A DNA stretch of 64,000 bases from Staphylococcus cornubiensis (GCF_900183575.1 NZ_FXUZ01000001.1:124001-188000); one strand, 5' to 3'; counted from the first letter of the stretch, positions 50,067 to 60,444 are shown. Notes: generated by a model from the letters alone, not told the origin. A program made the numbers and translations.

Positions 50067-51767
50067 ATGATTAAATTTTATCACAAACTTTTAATCATAC
50101 TTACAACAATCACTGTTGTAAGTTTTCTGTTATTAGGCTTTATTGTGCATAATAGTATTTATACTAAAACGGTAGAGTACGAAAAGAAATCTCTTGTAAA
50201 AGATACCGAACACATTCTTGACTTTTATGAAGAGGGTAATAATAGTCGTATTCAACAACTCGCCGATAATTATAAAAGCAACATTAAAATTATTAAAAAC
50301 AATAAAACGACGGAGCTTGAGGGTGACCGGGAACTTTCGATTGCAGAACGTCAAGATAGTCTGTTACGTCAACTTGAAACGAGACAACCGATTTATGAAC
50401 TAGATGGTAAAAAAGGCAATTATTGGTTCGGTTATCGACAAGGTGATACGACGGTATTGATTACGGGTCATTTTGACATGGTTTATGAATTGCAACTTCA
50501 ATTTTGGAAATATTTAATATTAATCGGGATGATTATTTTAGCGTTAATCTTCTTTACAGTACGTTATATTAATCGAACTTATATTCAACCGATTAATGAA
50601 GTGTCCTACGCTGCGTCACTCCTTACAGAAGGGAATTTCCGGGTGAGACTCCCTGAAAGTAGCGTGAAAGAGATGCGCGAGTTATACGTGACGATTAATG
50701 TACTTGCGAGACGACTAGAGCAATTGAATAGTGAGCAAAAAATTCAACGTAATCGTCTTGTTACGACGCTTGAAAACATCCCAAGTGCGATTTTAATGAT
50801 TGATAAAAGTGGCCAAATTGTTATTGCGAATAAAACGTATTATGAAGTTTTTAATGAGTCTACAAATGTTGAAAATCAAAACTATGAGCACTATTTACAT
50901 CCAACGATTAAGCAGCTTGTTGTTGAAGGATTTCGTACGGAAAAAACGATGTACAAACAAGTTGAAGTGCTTATTAATCATATTCATCAGAAATTCTTTG
51001 ATACGTCATGTGTGCCGATATTATCGCGCACGAAAAAGTCGTTACAAGGGATGGTTATCGTTTTGCATGACATAACAAAATTGAAAAAGTTAGAGAACTT
51101 ACGTAGTGAATTTGTAGCAAATGTGTCACATGAATTGAAAACACCAATTACGTCTATGAAAGGATTTACTGAAACACTCATTGACGGAGCAAAAAATGAT
51201 GAAGCTTCTCTAGATATGTTCCTAAACATCATTTTAAAAGAGTCCAATCGTATCCAATCTTTAGTTGAAGATTTATTAGATTTATCGAAAATTGAACAAA
51301 ACACAACGTTAGAAAAGCATTTGATCGACTTATCAGATGTGGCGAAATCTTCATTTTCAGTCATCCAACCGCTTGCGAATGAAAAATCGATTGAATTAAT
51401 TGATCGAATTGAACCTGATGTGATGGCGATGGCTGATGAAAATAAAATTTCTCAAGTGATTGTGAACTTAATGTCTAATGCGGTCAACTATTCTCCTGAA
51501 AATCGAACGGTCACTTTAGCGGTATATCGAGAAAATCAGCATCCTGTCATTGAAGTGATTGATCAAGGGATTGGTATAGGCGAAGAAGAAAAGTACCGTA
51601 TTTTTGAAAGATTTTATCGTGTAGATAAGGCGAGAAGTCGAGACTCTGGTGGCACGGGATTAGGCTTGTCTATTACAAAGCACATTATAGAAGCTTATCA
51701 AGGCAATATTGAAGTAGAATCGGAACTCGGCAAAGGTTCGAAATTTAAAGTGATTTTACCAGAATAA
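50067..51767 (+). CDS. phoR: Phosphate sensor histidine kinase PhoR
   Basis: A membrane kinase that phosphorylates PhoP. The 566-residue protein has a membrane helix near residues 6-30, an extracytoplasmic region of about 110 residues, and a second helix (about 147-170). A HAMP domain, then a PAS domain (about 235-330) follow. The HisKA motif is VANVSHELKTPITSMKGFTE, and the HATPase has N, G1 and G2 boxes (NLMSNAVNYSPENR, DQGIGIG, GGTGLGLSI). The phosphorylated His is in SHELKTP near residue 356. The ATG follows the phoP stop without spacing. Confidence 0.93.
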   Translation: MIKFYHKLLIILTTITVVSFLLLGFIVHNSIYTKTVEYEKKSLVKDTEHILDFYEEGNNSRIQQLADNYKSNIKIIKNNKTTELEGDRELSIAERQDSLLRQLETRQPIYELDGKKGNYWFGYRQGDTTVLITGHFDMVYELQLQFWKYLILIGMIILALIFFTVRYINRTYIQPINEVSYAASLLTEGNFRVRLPESSVKEMRELYVTINVLARRLEQLNSEQKIQRNRLVTTLENIPSAILMIDKSGQIVIANKTYYEVFNESTNVENQNYEHYLHPTIKQLVVEGFRTEKTMYKQVEVLINHIHQKFFDTSCVPILSRTKKSLQGMVIVLHDITKLKKLENLRSEFVANVSHELKTPITSMKGFTETLIDGAKNDEASLDMFLNIILKESNRIQSLVEDLLDLSKIEQNTTLEKHLIDLSDVAKSSFSVIQPLANEKSIELIDRIEPDVMAMADENKISQVIVNLMSNAVNYSPENRTVTLAVYRENQHPVIEVIDQGIGIGEEEKYRIFERFYRVDKARSRDSGGTGLGLSITKHIIEAYQGNIEVESELGKGSKFKVILPE

Positions 51768-51780
51768 ATATGAAATGAAC

Positions 51781-51838
51781 AAAACGGGAATAGTGATAAC
51801 GTAAATTCAATGCGTTTGAACTGTTCTCGTTTTAATTA
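51781..51838 (+). terminator. Terminator after phoR
   Basis: A 14-bp stem (51781-51794 with 51820-51833, two G-U pairs) is followed by TTTAATTA. Confidence 0.85.
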
Positions 51839-52040
51839 TGTTGACTTATGATGGCTCGTTTATAATGAAGTTTGAGCAGTGTTTAGAGGTTGGAGCGCAA
51901 AGTTTTAAATGTAAGACTTTGACTGTGGTACAATAGGCATTCCACTCGCTGTCGTGAAGCAGAAATAGAATGCTTGCTTAATCGACATGATACATACGGA
52001 TTATGATAAAATATATACAAATCACGATGGAGGGAAAAAC

Positions 52041-54668
52041 GTGGACAAACTTATATTAATTGATGGTAATAGTTTAAGTTTTAGAGCTTTTTATGCATTG
52101 CCGTTGTTAAAAAATAAAGCAGGTATTCATACAAATGCAGTATACGGATTTGCACGTTTGTTAGAAAAGATTATAAAAGAGGAACAACCGACACATTTTC
52201 TCGTAGCTTTCGACGCAGGAAAAACGACTTTTCGACATGAAACGTATCAAGATTATAAAGGGGGACGTCAAAAAACACCACCTGAATTAAGTGAACAGTT
52301 TCCGTATATTCGCCAATTAATCGATGCTTACCAAATTCAACGTTATGAACTTGAAAACTATGAAGCAGATGACATTATTGGGACACTCAGTCGTGAAGCG
52401 GATCAAGCAGGTATGCAAACGATTATTATTACAGGTGACCGAGATTTGACACAACTTGCGACAGAGCAAGTCACGATTTATTATACGAAAAAAGGGGTTA
52501 CTGACGTTGATCATTACACGCCGGAGTTTATTGCCGAAAAATATAATGGGCTTACGCCGTCACAAATTATAGATTTAAAAGGTTTAATGGGGGATAGTTC
52601 AGATAATATTCCAGGTGTTGCAGGTGTTGGTGAAAAAACAGCGATGAAATTGTTGAATCAATTTGAAACAGTTGAAGGTGTTTATGACCATATAGAAGAA
52701 GTGTCTGGTAAAAAACTGAAAGAAAAACTTGAAAATAGTCGTGATGATGCGTTAATGAGTAAAACTTTAGCGACAATTAATTGTGAAAGTCCGATTACAG
52801 TGTCACTCAAAGATACACGTTTGCCTCAAGAAATTGATGAAAGTGCCAAAATTGAGCTTTTCAAAGCACTAGAATTCCGTCAGTTGTTAGAAAATATTGA
52901 TGTCGAGGCAGATACTTCAACAGCGAGTCAAGAATTTGCGCCAACAGACGATATGTCCATTGTAGATTTCGAACAATTGTCAGAAGCGGCGATTCATGTA
53001 GAAGTTGCAGGGGCCAATTATTTAAAAGATGATGTATTAAAATTTGGACTATACGATGGTGAACATTACGTGGTGATTCCTTTTGAGAAGGTAACCGAAT
53101 ATCCAGAGTTAGTCGCTTGGTTAGAAGATGCGTCCACTCAAAAATGGGTGCATGATGCGAAGAAAACGTATATCGCGATGAAACGTACAGACATTGCTAT
53201 TCAAAATATTGTTTTTGATACGATGTTAGCTAGTTATATTATTGATCCTTCACGCACGATTGATGATGTACAATCAGTTATGACACATTTTGAACGAACA
53301 TATGTACAAGATGATGTTGCTGTGTACGGTAAAGGCAAGTCATTTCATATCCCTGAAGACGAGGTGCTCAACAAGCATATCGCTTCAATTTTAGATGCGA
53401 TTCATGTCGTTCAGCCGCAAATGATGAAGATTCTTGAGGAGCATGAACAAATCTCATTGCTTTCAGAGTTAGAATTACCCCTTGCATTGATTTTAAGTGA
53501 AATGGAATATATTGGTATTCATACCGATGTAGATACATTAAAAGAGATGGAAAGTGTCATTCAAACAGAGTTGGATCAATTAATAGATACAATTCATGAA
53601 CAAGCGGGTGAAAATTTTAATATTAATTCACCTAAACAACTCGGGGTCATTTTATTCGAAAAGTTAGCGTTGCCAGTCATTAAAAAGACGAAAACTGGTT
53701 ATTCAACAGCAGTCGATGTACTCGAAAAATTGCAAAATGCACACCCGATTATCGACAATATATTAACTTATCGTACGTTATCAAAACTTCAATCGACATA
53801 TGTTGAAGGGCTACAAAAAGTGATTTGGGAAGACGGACGCATCCATACACGCTTTAATCAAACACTTGCACAAACCGGCCGTCTCTCATCTGTGGACCCG
53901 AACCTGCAAAATATCCCAATCCGACTAGAAGAAGGGCGCAAAATTCGAAAAGCGTTCAAATCGACGCATGATGATTATGTGATTCTTGCGGCAGATTACT
54001 CGCAAATCGAATTGCGTGTTTTGGCACATATTACGGGAGATCCTACGTTACAACAAGCGTTTAATGACAATGAAGACGTCCATACGACAACAGCTATGAA
54101 AGTATTTAACGTCGCTGCTGATGAGGTAACTGCATTAATGCGTCGTCAAGCGAAAGCAGTTAACTTCGGTATCGTATATGGCATTAGTGATTATGGATTG
54201 AGTCAAAGTTTAGGAATTACACGTAAAGAAGCACAACAATTCATTGATGATTACTTAAACCATTTTCCAGGTGTGAAAGATTATATGGATAACATTGTGC
54301 AAGATGCCAAACAACAAGGTTATGTCGAGACATTGTTAAAACGTCGTCGCTATATTCCAGACATTACGAGTCGTAACTTTAATCAGCGCGGGTTTGCTGA
54401 ACGGACTGCGATGAACTCACCAATTCAAGGTAGTGCGGCAGATATAATTAAATTAGCGATGGTTAATTTCCACCGCGAAGTACAGCAGACATCATTTAAA
54501 GCCAAATTATTATTACAAGTACACGATGAATTGATTTTTGAAGTGCCGAAAGATGAAGTGGATGCATTCAGCAAATTTGTTGAGGATATTATGGCACATG
54601 CATTACAATTAGATGTCCCATTAAGTGTGGAATCAGACTATGGCCAAACATGGTATGATGCAAAATAG
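52041..54668 (+). CDS. polA: DNA polymerase I
   Basis: Processes Okazaki fragments and fills repair gaps. The 875-residue protein has a 5'-3' exonuclease domain (1-290, IDGNSLSFRAFYAL, VAFDAGKTTFRHE, GLMGDSSDNIPGVAGVGEKTA). The middle domain is degenerate: VEVAGANY stands where an active 3'-5' exonuclease has DTET, so proofreading is absent. The Klenow-like polymerase has DYSQIELR, RRQAKAVNFGIVYG and VHDELIFE. GTG at 52041 follows GGAGGG; an upstream ATG extension of 18 codons has no such site. mutM and coaE follow in an operon. Confidence 0.96.
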   Translation: MDKLILIDGNSLSFRAFYALPLLKNKAGIHTNAVYGFARLLEKIIKEEQPTHFLVAFDAGKTTFRHETYQDYKGGRQKTPPELSEQFPYIRQLIDAYQIQRYELENYEADDIIGTLSREADQAGMQTIIITGDRDLTQLATEQVTIYYTKKGVTDVDHYTPEFIAEKYNGLTPSQIIDLKGLMGDSSDNIPGVAGVGEKTAMKLLNQFETVEGVYDHIEEVSGKKLKEKLENSRDDALMSKTLATINCESPITVSLKDTRLPQEIDESAKIELFKALEFRQLLENIDVEADTSTASQEFAPTDDMSIVDFEQLSEAAIHVEVAGANYLKDDVLKFGLYDGEHYVVIPFEKVTEYPELVAWLEDASTQKWVHDAKKTYIAMKRTDIAIQNIVFDTMLASYIIDPSRTIDDVQSVMTHFERTYVQDDVAVYGKGKSFHIPEDEVLNKHIASILDAIHVVQPQMMKILEEHEQISLLSELELPLALILSEMEYIGIHTDVDTLKEMESVIQTELDQLIDTIHEQAGENFNINSPKQLGVILFEKLALPVIKKTKTGYSTAVDVLEKLQNAHPIIDNILTYRTLSKLQSTYVEGLQKVIWEDGRIHTRFNQTLAQTGRLSSVDPNLQNIPIRLEEGRKIRKAFKSTHDDYVILAADYSQIELRVLAHITGDPTLQQAFNDNEDVHTTTAMKVFNVAADEVTALMRRQAKAVNFGIVYGISDYGLSQSLGITRKEAQQFIDDYLNHFPGVKDYMDNIVQDAKQQGYVETLLKRRRYIPDITSRNFNQRGFAERTAMNSPIQGSAADIIKLAMVNFHREVQQTSFKAKLLLQVHDELIFEVPKDEVDAFSKFVEDIMAHALQLDVPLSVESDYGQTWYDAK

Positions 54669-54687
54669 AAAGTAGGTATGACATGAA

Positions 54688-55569
54688 ATGCCAGAATTAC
54701 CAGAAGTAGAACATGTAAAGCGTGGGATTACACCCCATATCATGCATCAAAGAATAACAGATGTTTCATTTTCAGAGCCTGTAAAACGTGGCAAGTTAGA
54801 GGGGAAAGAAACGATTATTAAAGGGATTGGACTTGATGATTTCATTACCCATTCCGTTGATTATGTTATTACAGATGTGCAACGACGCAGTAAATACATT
54901 TTATTTCACATTCAACATGGAAATAGTGAGCGTACATTGATTTCCCATTTAGGGATGGCAGGTGCATTTTTTGTAGTTCGATCTCTTGAGGATATTGCGA
55001 TTCCGAATTTCCGAAAACATTGGCAAGTCGTGTTTCAATTGGAAAATGGTATTAAATTAGTTTATTCTGATATTCGCCGATTTGGAGAGATTCGGAATGT
55101 CGAAAGCTTAGAGGCGTATCCTTCTATTTTAGAGATTGCACCAGAGCCGTTCGAAAAGGATGCACTCGCACATTATCTTGCTCAAAGTCATGAGAAAAAA
55201 TATATAAATAAAGCAATCAAACCTTTTATCCTGGATCACCGTGTTATATCTGGATGCGGAAATATTTATGCATGTGAAGCACTATTTGATGCAAAAATTC
55301 ATCCGGAGAAAAAAGTTAAAGATTTGTCAGTCGCAGAAAAGACAAAGTTATTTAATAGTGTAGTAAAAGTTTTAGAAATGGGTATTTTAAATGGTGGGAC
55401 AAGTGTGTCGGATTATGTACATGCTGATGGTCAACGAGGTACGATGCAAGATCATTTAAAAGTATATAAGCAAAAGCACTGTACAGAATGCGAATCAGCA
55501 ATTGAAACGGTTATCATTTCAGGACGAAACACACATTTTTGTCCAAATTGCCAAAGTGAGGACAGGTGA
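54688..55569 (+). CDS. mutM: Formamidopyrimidine-DNA glycosylase
   Basis: Excises 8-oxoguanine and ring-opened purines and nicks the strand. The 293-residue protein begins MPELPEVE, so that the amino-terminal Pro is the nucleophile after Met removal and Glu3 is catalytic. It has [10 protein letters not shown] with the active-site region and [12 protein letters not shown] of the H2TH motif. The C-terminal zinc finger has four Cys, CTEC and CPNC. It is 19 bases from polA and four bases from coaE, an operon of repair and CoA genes typical of Firmicutes. Confidence 0.95.
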   Translation: MPELPEVEHVKRGITPHIMHQRITDVSFSEPVKRGKLEGKETIIKGIGLDDFITHSVDYVITDVQRRSKYILFHIQHGNSERTLISHLGMAGAFFVVRSLEDIAIPNFRKHWQVVFQLENGIKLVYSDIRRFGEIRNVESLEAYPSILEIAPEPFEKDALAHYLAQSHEKKYINKAIKPFILDHRVISGCGNIYACEALFDAKIHPEKKVKDLSVAEKTKLFNSVVKVLEMGILNGGTSVSDYVHADGQRGTMQDHLKVYKQKHCTECESAIETVIISGRNTHFCPNCQSEDR

Positions 55570-55573
55570 AAGT

Positions 55574-56194
55574 ATGCCCAAAGTCATTGGATTAACAGGC
55601 GGAATTGCCACTGGTAAATCAACAGTGGCAGAATTACTCGCAATACATGGTTTTAAAATAGTCGACGCAGATGTTGCTGCACGAAAAGCAGTTGAAAAAG
55701 GTACTGAAGGTTTAAAAAAAGTACAAGAATTGTTCGGTGATGAAGCGATTAATGAGGATGGAGAAATGGATCGTGCATACGTGGGGCAACAAGTCTTTTA
55801 TGATGATGAAAAAAGAAAACAACTCAATGCGATCATACATCCTATCGTCGGCAAAATGATGAATGAAGCGCGTGATCAATATTTAGCAGAAGGTCACAAT
55901 GTGATTATGGATATTCCGCTTTTATTTGAAAATCATTTAGAAGACACAGTGGATGAAGTTTGGCTCGTTTATGCGTCTGAGCCGATACAAATTGATCGTT
56001 TAATGGCACGTAATCAGTTGTCTATTGAGGATGCTAAAGCAAGAATTTATAGTCAGATTTCCATTGATAAAAAGAGTCGCATGGCGGATGTCGTCATTGA
56101 TAATTTAGGTTCTAAGTTGGAGTTAAAGCAAAACTTAGAGCAGCTTTTAGTGGAAAAAGGGTTTTTGGAAGCCTATGACGGCTCAGAGTCATAA
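55574..56194 (+). CDS. coaE: Dephospho-CoA kinase
   Basis: Phosphorylates the ribose of dephospho-CoA, the last step of CoA synthesis. The 206-residue P-loop kinase has [13 protein letters not shown] at residues 6-18, [13 protein letters not shown] near residue 36, and [12 protein letters not shown] near residue 113. ATG at 55574 sits ten bases after AGGTGA. The longer open frame starting inside mutM is not the gene. It is the last gene of the polA-mutM-coaE unit, closed by a terminator. Confidence 0.95.
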   Translation: MPKVIGLTGGIATGKSTVAELLAIHGFKIVDADVAARKAVEKGTEGLKKVQELFGDEAINEDGEMDRAYVGQQVFYDDEKRKQLNAIIHPIVGKMMNEARDQYLAEGHNVIMDIPLLFENHLEDTVDEVWLVYASEPIQIDRLMARNQLSIEDAKARIYSQISIDKKSRMADVVIDNLGSKLELKQNLEQLLVEKGFLEAYDGSES

Positions 56195-56220
56195 TGAGTT
56201 AAATTTATATATTAAAATAA

Positions 56221-56265
56221 ATTCAGGAGTTTGGACAAAGGTCTGTCTAAGCTCCTGAATTTTTG
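56221..56265 (+). terminator. Terminator after coaE
   Basis: A 12-bp stem, ATTCAGGAGTTT with AAGCTCCTGAAT (one mismatch, one G-U), is followed by TTTTTGTT. Confidence 0.88.
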
Positions 56266-56315
56266 TTATCTATTATTGATTCTGATAATGAAGGACAATA
56301 ATAAAAAATTATGAT

Positions 56316-56329
56316 GGAAAACGGTTTCA
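56316..56329 (+). promoter_or_regulatory. Putative cre (CcpA) site upstream of gapB
   Basis: GGAAAACGGTTTCA with flanking T and A matches the 16-position cre consensus at 15 positions. It lies in the -35 region of the gapB promoter. Confidence 0.6.
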
Positions 56330-56341
56330 ATTTATCACAAT

Positions 56342-56352
56342 TGTGATATACT
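56342..56352 (+). promoter_or_regulatory. CcpN-type operator overlapping the gapB -10
   Basis: TGTGATATACT matches the B. subtilis CcpN consensus TRTGHYATAYW at every position and includes the likely -10 TATACT. A one-mismatch copy faces it on the other strand within the 16-base palindrome TATCACAATTGTGATA (56333-56348). CcpN represses gapB in glucose-grown Bacillus. Confidence 0.6.
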
Positions 56353-56394
56353 GTTAAATATAAGTATAACACATTGATAAGGAGTGCTTTAAAC

Positions 56395-57411
56395 ATGACG
56401 ACAAAGATTGCGATTAACGGTCTAGGGCGAATTGGCCGTATGGTTTTAAGAGTGGCATTAAATAGAGAAGATATTGAGGTTGTAGCAATAAATGCAAGTT
56501 ACCCACCTGAGACGATTGCACACCTCATCAAGTATGACACAACACACGGACGCTTTAATCAAACAGTTGAACCAATTGAAGATGGTATTCAAGTGGACGG
56601 TAAAAAAATCAAACTTGTATCGGATCGTAATCCAGAAAATCTACCATGGGCAGAATTAGATATTGATATCGTTGTAGAAGCAACAGGTAAATTTAATCAC
56701 GGAGATAAAGCAGATGCCCACATTCGAGCTGGAGCCAAAAAAGTTATTTTAACGGGTCCTTCAAAAGGTGGAGAAGTACAAACAATCGTTAAAGGTGTGA
56801 ATGATCAAGATATCGATGCGAAACGCTACGATATTTTTAGTAATGCGTCATGTACAACGAACTGTTTAGCACCGATTGCAAAACTTTTAAATGATCGTTT
56901 TGGTATCGAAAATGGCTTAATGACAACAGTGCATGCAGTTACAAACGATCAAAACAATTTAGATAATCCACACAAAGATTTGCGTCGTGCACGTGCTGCT
57001 TTTGAAAGTATTATTCCGACATCAACTGGCGCAGCGAAAGCACTCGCACTCGTTTTACCTGAACTTGAGGGTAAAATGCATGGCATGGCGTTACGTGTGC
57101 CAACAAAAAATGTTTCACTCGTTGACTTGGTCGTTGATTTAAAACAATCTGTGACTAAAGAAGAAGTGAACCAATTATTTAAAGAGAATGACTTAAATGG
57201 TGTGGTCGCTGTGTCTGATGAACCATTAGTGTCTGATGATTTTACAACTGATGCACATTCAGCTATTGTCGATACACCTTCAACTATCGTCATGGGAGAC
57301 CGCAAAGTCAAAGTACTCGCTTGGTATGACAATGAATGGGGTTATTCAACAAGAGTAGTCGACGTCTTACAACAAATTGCTGCTCAAATCCCTAGTAAAG
57401 TGACACAATAA
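56395..57411 (+). CDS. gapB: Glyceraldehyde-3-phosphate dehydrogenase, gluconeogenic type
   Basis: Runs the GAPDH step in the direction of glucose synthesis, usually with NADP. The 338-residue protein starts MTTKIAINGLGRIGRMVLRV. Where glycolytic NAD-dependent enzymes carry Asp at the end of the second strand it has VAINASYPPE. It has the catalytic SNASCTTNCLAP (Cys153) and WYDNEWGYSTRVVD. ATG at 56395 follows AAGGAG; the upstream ATG at 56374 has no such site. The CcpN and cre sites upstream support repression in glucose, fitting GapB rather than GapA. Confidence 0.92.
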   Translation: MTTKIAINGLGRIGRMVLRVALNREDIEVVAINASYPPETIAHLIKYDTTHGRFNQTVEPIEDGIQVDGKKIKLVSDRNPENLPWAELDIDIVVEATGKFNHGDKADAHIRAGAKKVILTGPSKGGEVQTIVKGVNDQDIDAKRYDIFSNASCTTNCLAPIAKLLNDRFGIENGLMTTVHAVTNDQNNLDNPHKDLRRARAAFESIIPTSTGAAKALALVLPELEGKMHGMALRVPTKNVSLVDLVVDLKQSVTKEEVNQLFKENDLNGVVAVSDEPLVSDDFTTDAHSAIVDTPSTIVMGDRKVKVLAWYDNEWGYSTRVVDVLQQIAAQIPSKVTQ

Positions 57412-57421
57412 ATCACGCATA

Positions 57422-57456
57422 AAAAGTCGATGAACAATGAATCATCGGCTTTTTTA
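57422..57456 (+). terminator. Terminator after gapB
   Basis: A 12-bp stem with one G-U pair, AAAAGTCGATGA with TCATCGGCTTTT, is followed by TTAGTT. Confidence 0.85.
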
Positions 57457-57641
57457 GTTGAATTGAAATTTTTTCGGCTTTTATTCAATAAGAACGATAG
57501 TCGCATTTTGATAAAAAGTTTTTCATTCAAGGGCTGATTGATATACATATTGATAGTTGGACTTATGTATGCTAACTTTTGAAATCATGTCGTTTCATAG
57601 TATAATGAAACAAAAACTATGACTAAGAAGGTGACAAAGTC

Positions 57642-58109
57642 GTGAAATGTCCAAAATGCAATCATACCCAATCTCGAGTTGTGGATTCGAGACATGCAGA
57701 TGATATGAATGCAATTAGAAGAAGACGTGAATGTGACAATTGTGGTACACGTTTCACTACTTTTGAACATATAGAAATGAGTCCACTGATCGTCGTAAAA
57801 AAAGATGGTACACGCGAACAGTTTAATCGAGAAAAAATATTAAATGGTTTAGTGCGCTCTTGTGAAAAGCGGCCTGTACGTTTTCAACAGCTCGAAGAAA
57901 TTACGAATCAAGTCGAATGGAAATTACGTGAAGAGGGCATTGCGGAAGTGTCCTCAAGAGATATTGGAGAATATGTGATGGATTTATTGATGCATGTCGA
58001 CCAAGTTTCTTATGTTCGTTTTGCATCTGTATACCGTGAATTTAAAGATGTTGATCAATTATTACAATCTATGCAAGGGATATTGAAAGAAAATAAGCGG
58101 AGTGAATAA
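57642..58109 (+). CDS. nrdR: Transcriptional repressor NrdR
   Basis: Represses ribonucleotide reductase genes in response to dATP/ATP. The 155-residue protein has an amino-terminal zinc ribbon (MKCPKC and ECDNCG, four Cys) followed by an ATP-cone domain ([20 protein letters not shown]). GTG at 57642 is the start, with AAGGTGA nine bases before it. It leads an operon with dnaB (three bases on) and dnaI, as in other Firmicutes. Confidence 0.95.
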   Translation: MKCPKCNHTQSRVVDSRHADDMNAIRRRRECDNCGTRFTTFEHIEMSPLIVVKKDGTREQFNREKILNGLVRSCEKRPVRFQQLEEITNQVEWKLREEGIAEVSSRDIGEYVMDLLMHVDQVSYVRFASVYREFKDVDQLLQSMQGILKENKRSE

Positions 58110-58112
58110 CGA

Positions 58113-59489
58113 ATGAATCAATTTATGTATCAAAATCATTTAAGTCCGCATGACGGATTTATCGTAATGCGTCAATTTCAATATCATTCAGTCCATTATG
58201 ATATTTTGAATCGATTGTTCACACCGCTTATTGGTGCTGAAGCAATTGGAGTTTATCAATTTTTGAATCAATTTGAGTCTGCTACGTTCGACCAAGGGTT
58301 TACACATTACACTATTATGTCGGAATTAAAGTTGAGTTTAAGTCGTTTTAGAGAGTTTTTAGATTTGTTGGAAGGCATAGGTTTGTTAAAAACTTTTGTG
58401 CGTCAATCTGAAAATACGACACAATTTGTGTATGAACTGATACCACCACCAACACCAGAACGTTTTTTCAATGATCCGATGTTGTCGATTTATTTTTATC
58501 AAGTTGTAGGGCAAGAACGTTATCACGCGTTAAAAAAACATTTTATGCCAGTTAAACAAGATTTGACAGGGTTTTCAAATGTAACGAAAAAGTTTACGGA
58601 TGTGTTTAAGGTACCTAAGCAACAAATAGTGCCATCAGACGTAGAGCTTAACGCAGCGCAATATCAAGGTGTTGATTTAACAGATGTGACGTTTGATTTT
58701 GAATTGTTAGCAGATATGTTGCAGACGCATTATATCAGTCAAACTATTTTGTCAGAGCCGACAAAATCGCTTATTGTCCAGTTAGCGACACTGTATCGTT
58801 TATCACCAGATGTGATGAAAACGATTATTTTAAAGTCGCTCAATGCAGATCAGTCTTTATCTGTTAAAGATTTACGTAAACAAGCACAAAGTTATTATTT
58901 AATGGAACACCAACAAGAATTGCCATCTTTACAACCACAAGCGACTGTTGCTTCCTCTTTAGAACAAACAACAGAAACACAAGATGATGAAGTGACAAAT
59001 TGGGATGAGTGGTTCGCTTTAATGGATCAGACGAGTCCAATTGTGATGTTAACAGCATATGGAGGTTCTGAGCCCCCACGTTATCAAAAAGACATGGTGG
59101 AAGAGCTTATGCAGCGAGAAGGCTTTAATTTTGGTGTTATTAATATATTGTTGCAATATGTAATGCAAAAAACAGATAATAATCTTCCAGAAAAATATGT
59201 CTATTCCGTTGCGTCAACATGGAAGAAAAGCGGTGTGACAGATGCACGTTCTGCATATGAAAAGGCAATGGAAATTCAAAAGAATCAAGAACAAGCGAAA
59301 CAAAAACGTATGGAAGGTTATACGCAAAACGGAACCGGCAAATATCGTAACAAAGCAGAAAAACAGCCGCGTTGGGTGACGCATCCAGAAGAATACGAGC
59401 AAAAAGAAGAAGATCAGGAAGCATTAGAAAAAGATCGTGCTGCGTTCTTGAAAAAACTAGAACAAAAAAGAAGGGCGGGTGAAGATTAA
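58113..59489 (+). CDS. dnaB: Replication initiation and membrane attachment protein DnaB
   Basis: With DnaD and DnaI it loads the replicative helicase at the origin; this is the Firmicutes DnaB, not the E. coli helicase. The 458-residue protein has the conserved amino-terminal winged-helix region (GFIVMRQFQYHSVHYDILNRLFTPLIG). A second DnaB/DnaD-type domain near residues 310-390 (EELMQREGFNFGVINILLQYV) has the YxxxIxxxW-like close. A charged Gln/Lys/Glu tail follows. It overlaps dnaI by one base. Confidence 0.93.
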   Translation: MNQFMYQNHLSPHDGFIVMRQFQYHSVHYDILNRLFTPLIGAEAIGVYQFLNQFESATFDQGFTHYTIMSELKLSLSRFREFLDLLEGIGLLKTFVRQSENTTQFVYELIPPPTPERFFNDPMLSIYFYQVVGQERYHALKKHFMPVKQDLTGFSNVTKKFTDVFKVPKQQIVPSDVELNAAQYQGVDLTDVTFDFELLADMLQTHYISQTILSEPTKSLIVQLATLYRLSPDVMKTIILKSLNADQSLSVKDLRKQAQSYYLMEHQQELPSLQPQATVASSLEQTTETQDDEVTNWDEWFALMDQTSPIVMLTAYGGSEPPRYQKDMVEELMQREGFNFGVINILLQYVMQKTDNNLPEKYVYSVASTWKKSGVTDARSAYEKAMEIQKNQEQAKQKRMEGYTQNGTGKYRNKAEKQPRWVTHPEEYEQKEEDQEALEKDRAAFLKKLEQKRRAGED

Positions 59490-60412
59490 TGAAAAGTTTT
59501 AATAGTATTGTAGGTGGCAATCATGCTTTTGAACAAAAAATTCAACAAATTAAAAAGCAAGTGTTAGCAGACCCTGATGTCAAAGCATTTTTAACAGCAC
59601 ATCAATCTGAAGTCACGAATCGAATGATCGAGGAAGACTTGAACATTTTGCAGGAATATAAAGATCAACAAAAGCGTTATGACGGGACACATACGTATGA
59701 AAACTGTCCTAACTTTGTGAAAGGTCACATTCCAGAACTATATATCGATCAACAGCACATTAAAATTCGTTATAAGCCTTGCCCATGTAAGATTCGGCAT
59801 GATGAGGAACAAAATGCGAAAAGTATGATTACCTCTTTTCATATGCATCCAGATACTTTAAATGCCAAAATTAAAGATATTTATATGACGCGACGCAATC
59901 GTTTGGATTTAGCGATGCAACTAGATGATTTAATTGATGCGATTATTGAAAAGCGTCCGGTTAAAGGGTTTTATTTGTATGGTGAGTTTGGTACAGGGAA
60001 GTCATTTATTTTAGGTGCAATTGCGAATGAATTGAAAAATAATCGTGTCCCTTCAATGATTATTTATGTGCCAGAATTTATTCGAACATTGAAAAACGGT
60101 TTTAAAGATGGTACGACTGCAAAACGAATTGAACAAGTTCGTGAAGCGCGCGTATTATTTTTAGATGATTTAGGCGCTGAAGATATGACGCCTTGGGTAC
60201 GTGATGAGGTCCTCGGTCCGATATTGCATTACCGTATGATTCAAGAACTCCCAACATTTTTCAGTTCAAATATGAATTTGGAAGAATTAGAAACCCATTT
60301 AGCTGATACGAAAAATGGTGTCGATCGAATGAAAGCCAAACGTATTATGGAACGTGTGAAAACTTTAAGTACTCCGTATTTACTTGAAGGCGAAAATTAT
60401 CGTAAGCATTGA
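59489..60412 (+). CDS. dnaI: Primosomal helicase loader DnaI
   Basis: An AAA+ ATPase that loads the replicative helicase. The 307-residue protein has an amino-terminal domain with a zinc-site candidate (ENCPNFVKGH and KPCPCKIRHDEE, about residues 72-110). Walker A is GEFGTGKSF near residue 167 and Walker B LFLDDLGAEDM near residue 222. SSNMNLEEL forms sensor I. Its start codon shares a base with the dnaB stop. The thrS promoter overlaps its last codons. Confidence 0.94.
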   Translation: MKSFNSIVGGNHAFEQKIQQIKKQVLADPDVKAFLTAHQSEVTNRMIEEDLNILQEYKDQQKRYDGTHTYENCPNFVKGHIPELYIDQQHIKIRYKPCPCKIRHDEEQNAKSMITSFHMHPDTLNAKIKDIYMTRRNRLDLAMQLDDLIDAIIEKRPVKGFYLYGEFGTGKSFILGAIANELKNNRVPSMIIYVPEFIRTLKNGFKDGTTAKRIEQVREARVLFLDDLGAEDMTPWVRDEVLGPILHYRMIQELPTFFSSNMNLEELETHLADTKNGVDRMKAKRIMERVKTLSTPYLLEGENYRKH

Positions 60413-60436
60413 AAATTTTAAAATTAGCGTTATAAT
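60409..60436 (+). promoter_or_regulatory. Promoter of the thrS T-box transcript
   Basis: TTGAAA and TATAAT are separated by 16 bases; the -35 overlaps the dnaI stop codon. Confidence 0.68.
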
Positions 60437-60444
60437 ATGTATAT

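Noticed and set aside
52911-53200. Possible loss-of-function in polA because the proofreading motifs are missing
   Set aside because: A degenerate 3'-5' exonuclease domain is normal for PolA of Bacillus and staphylococci, so it is not a mutation.
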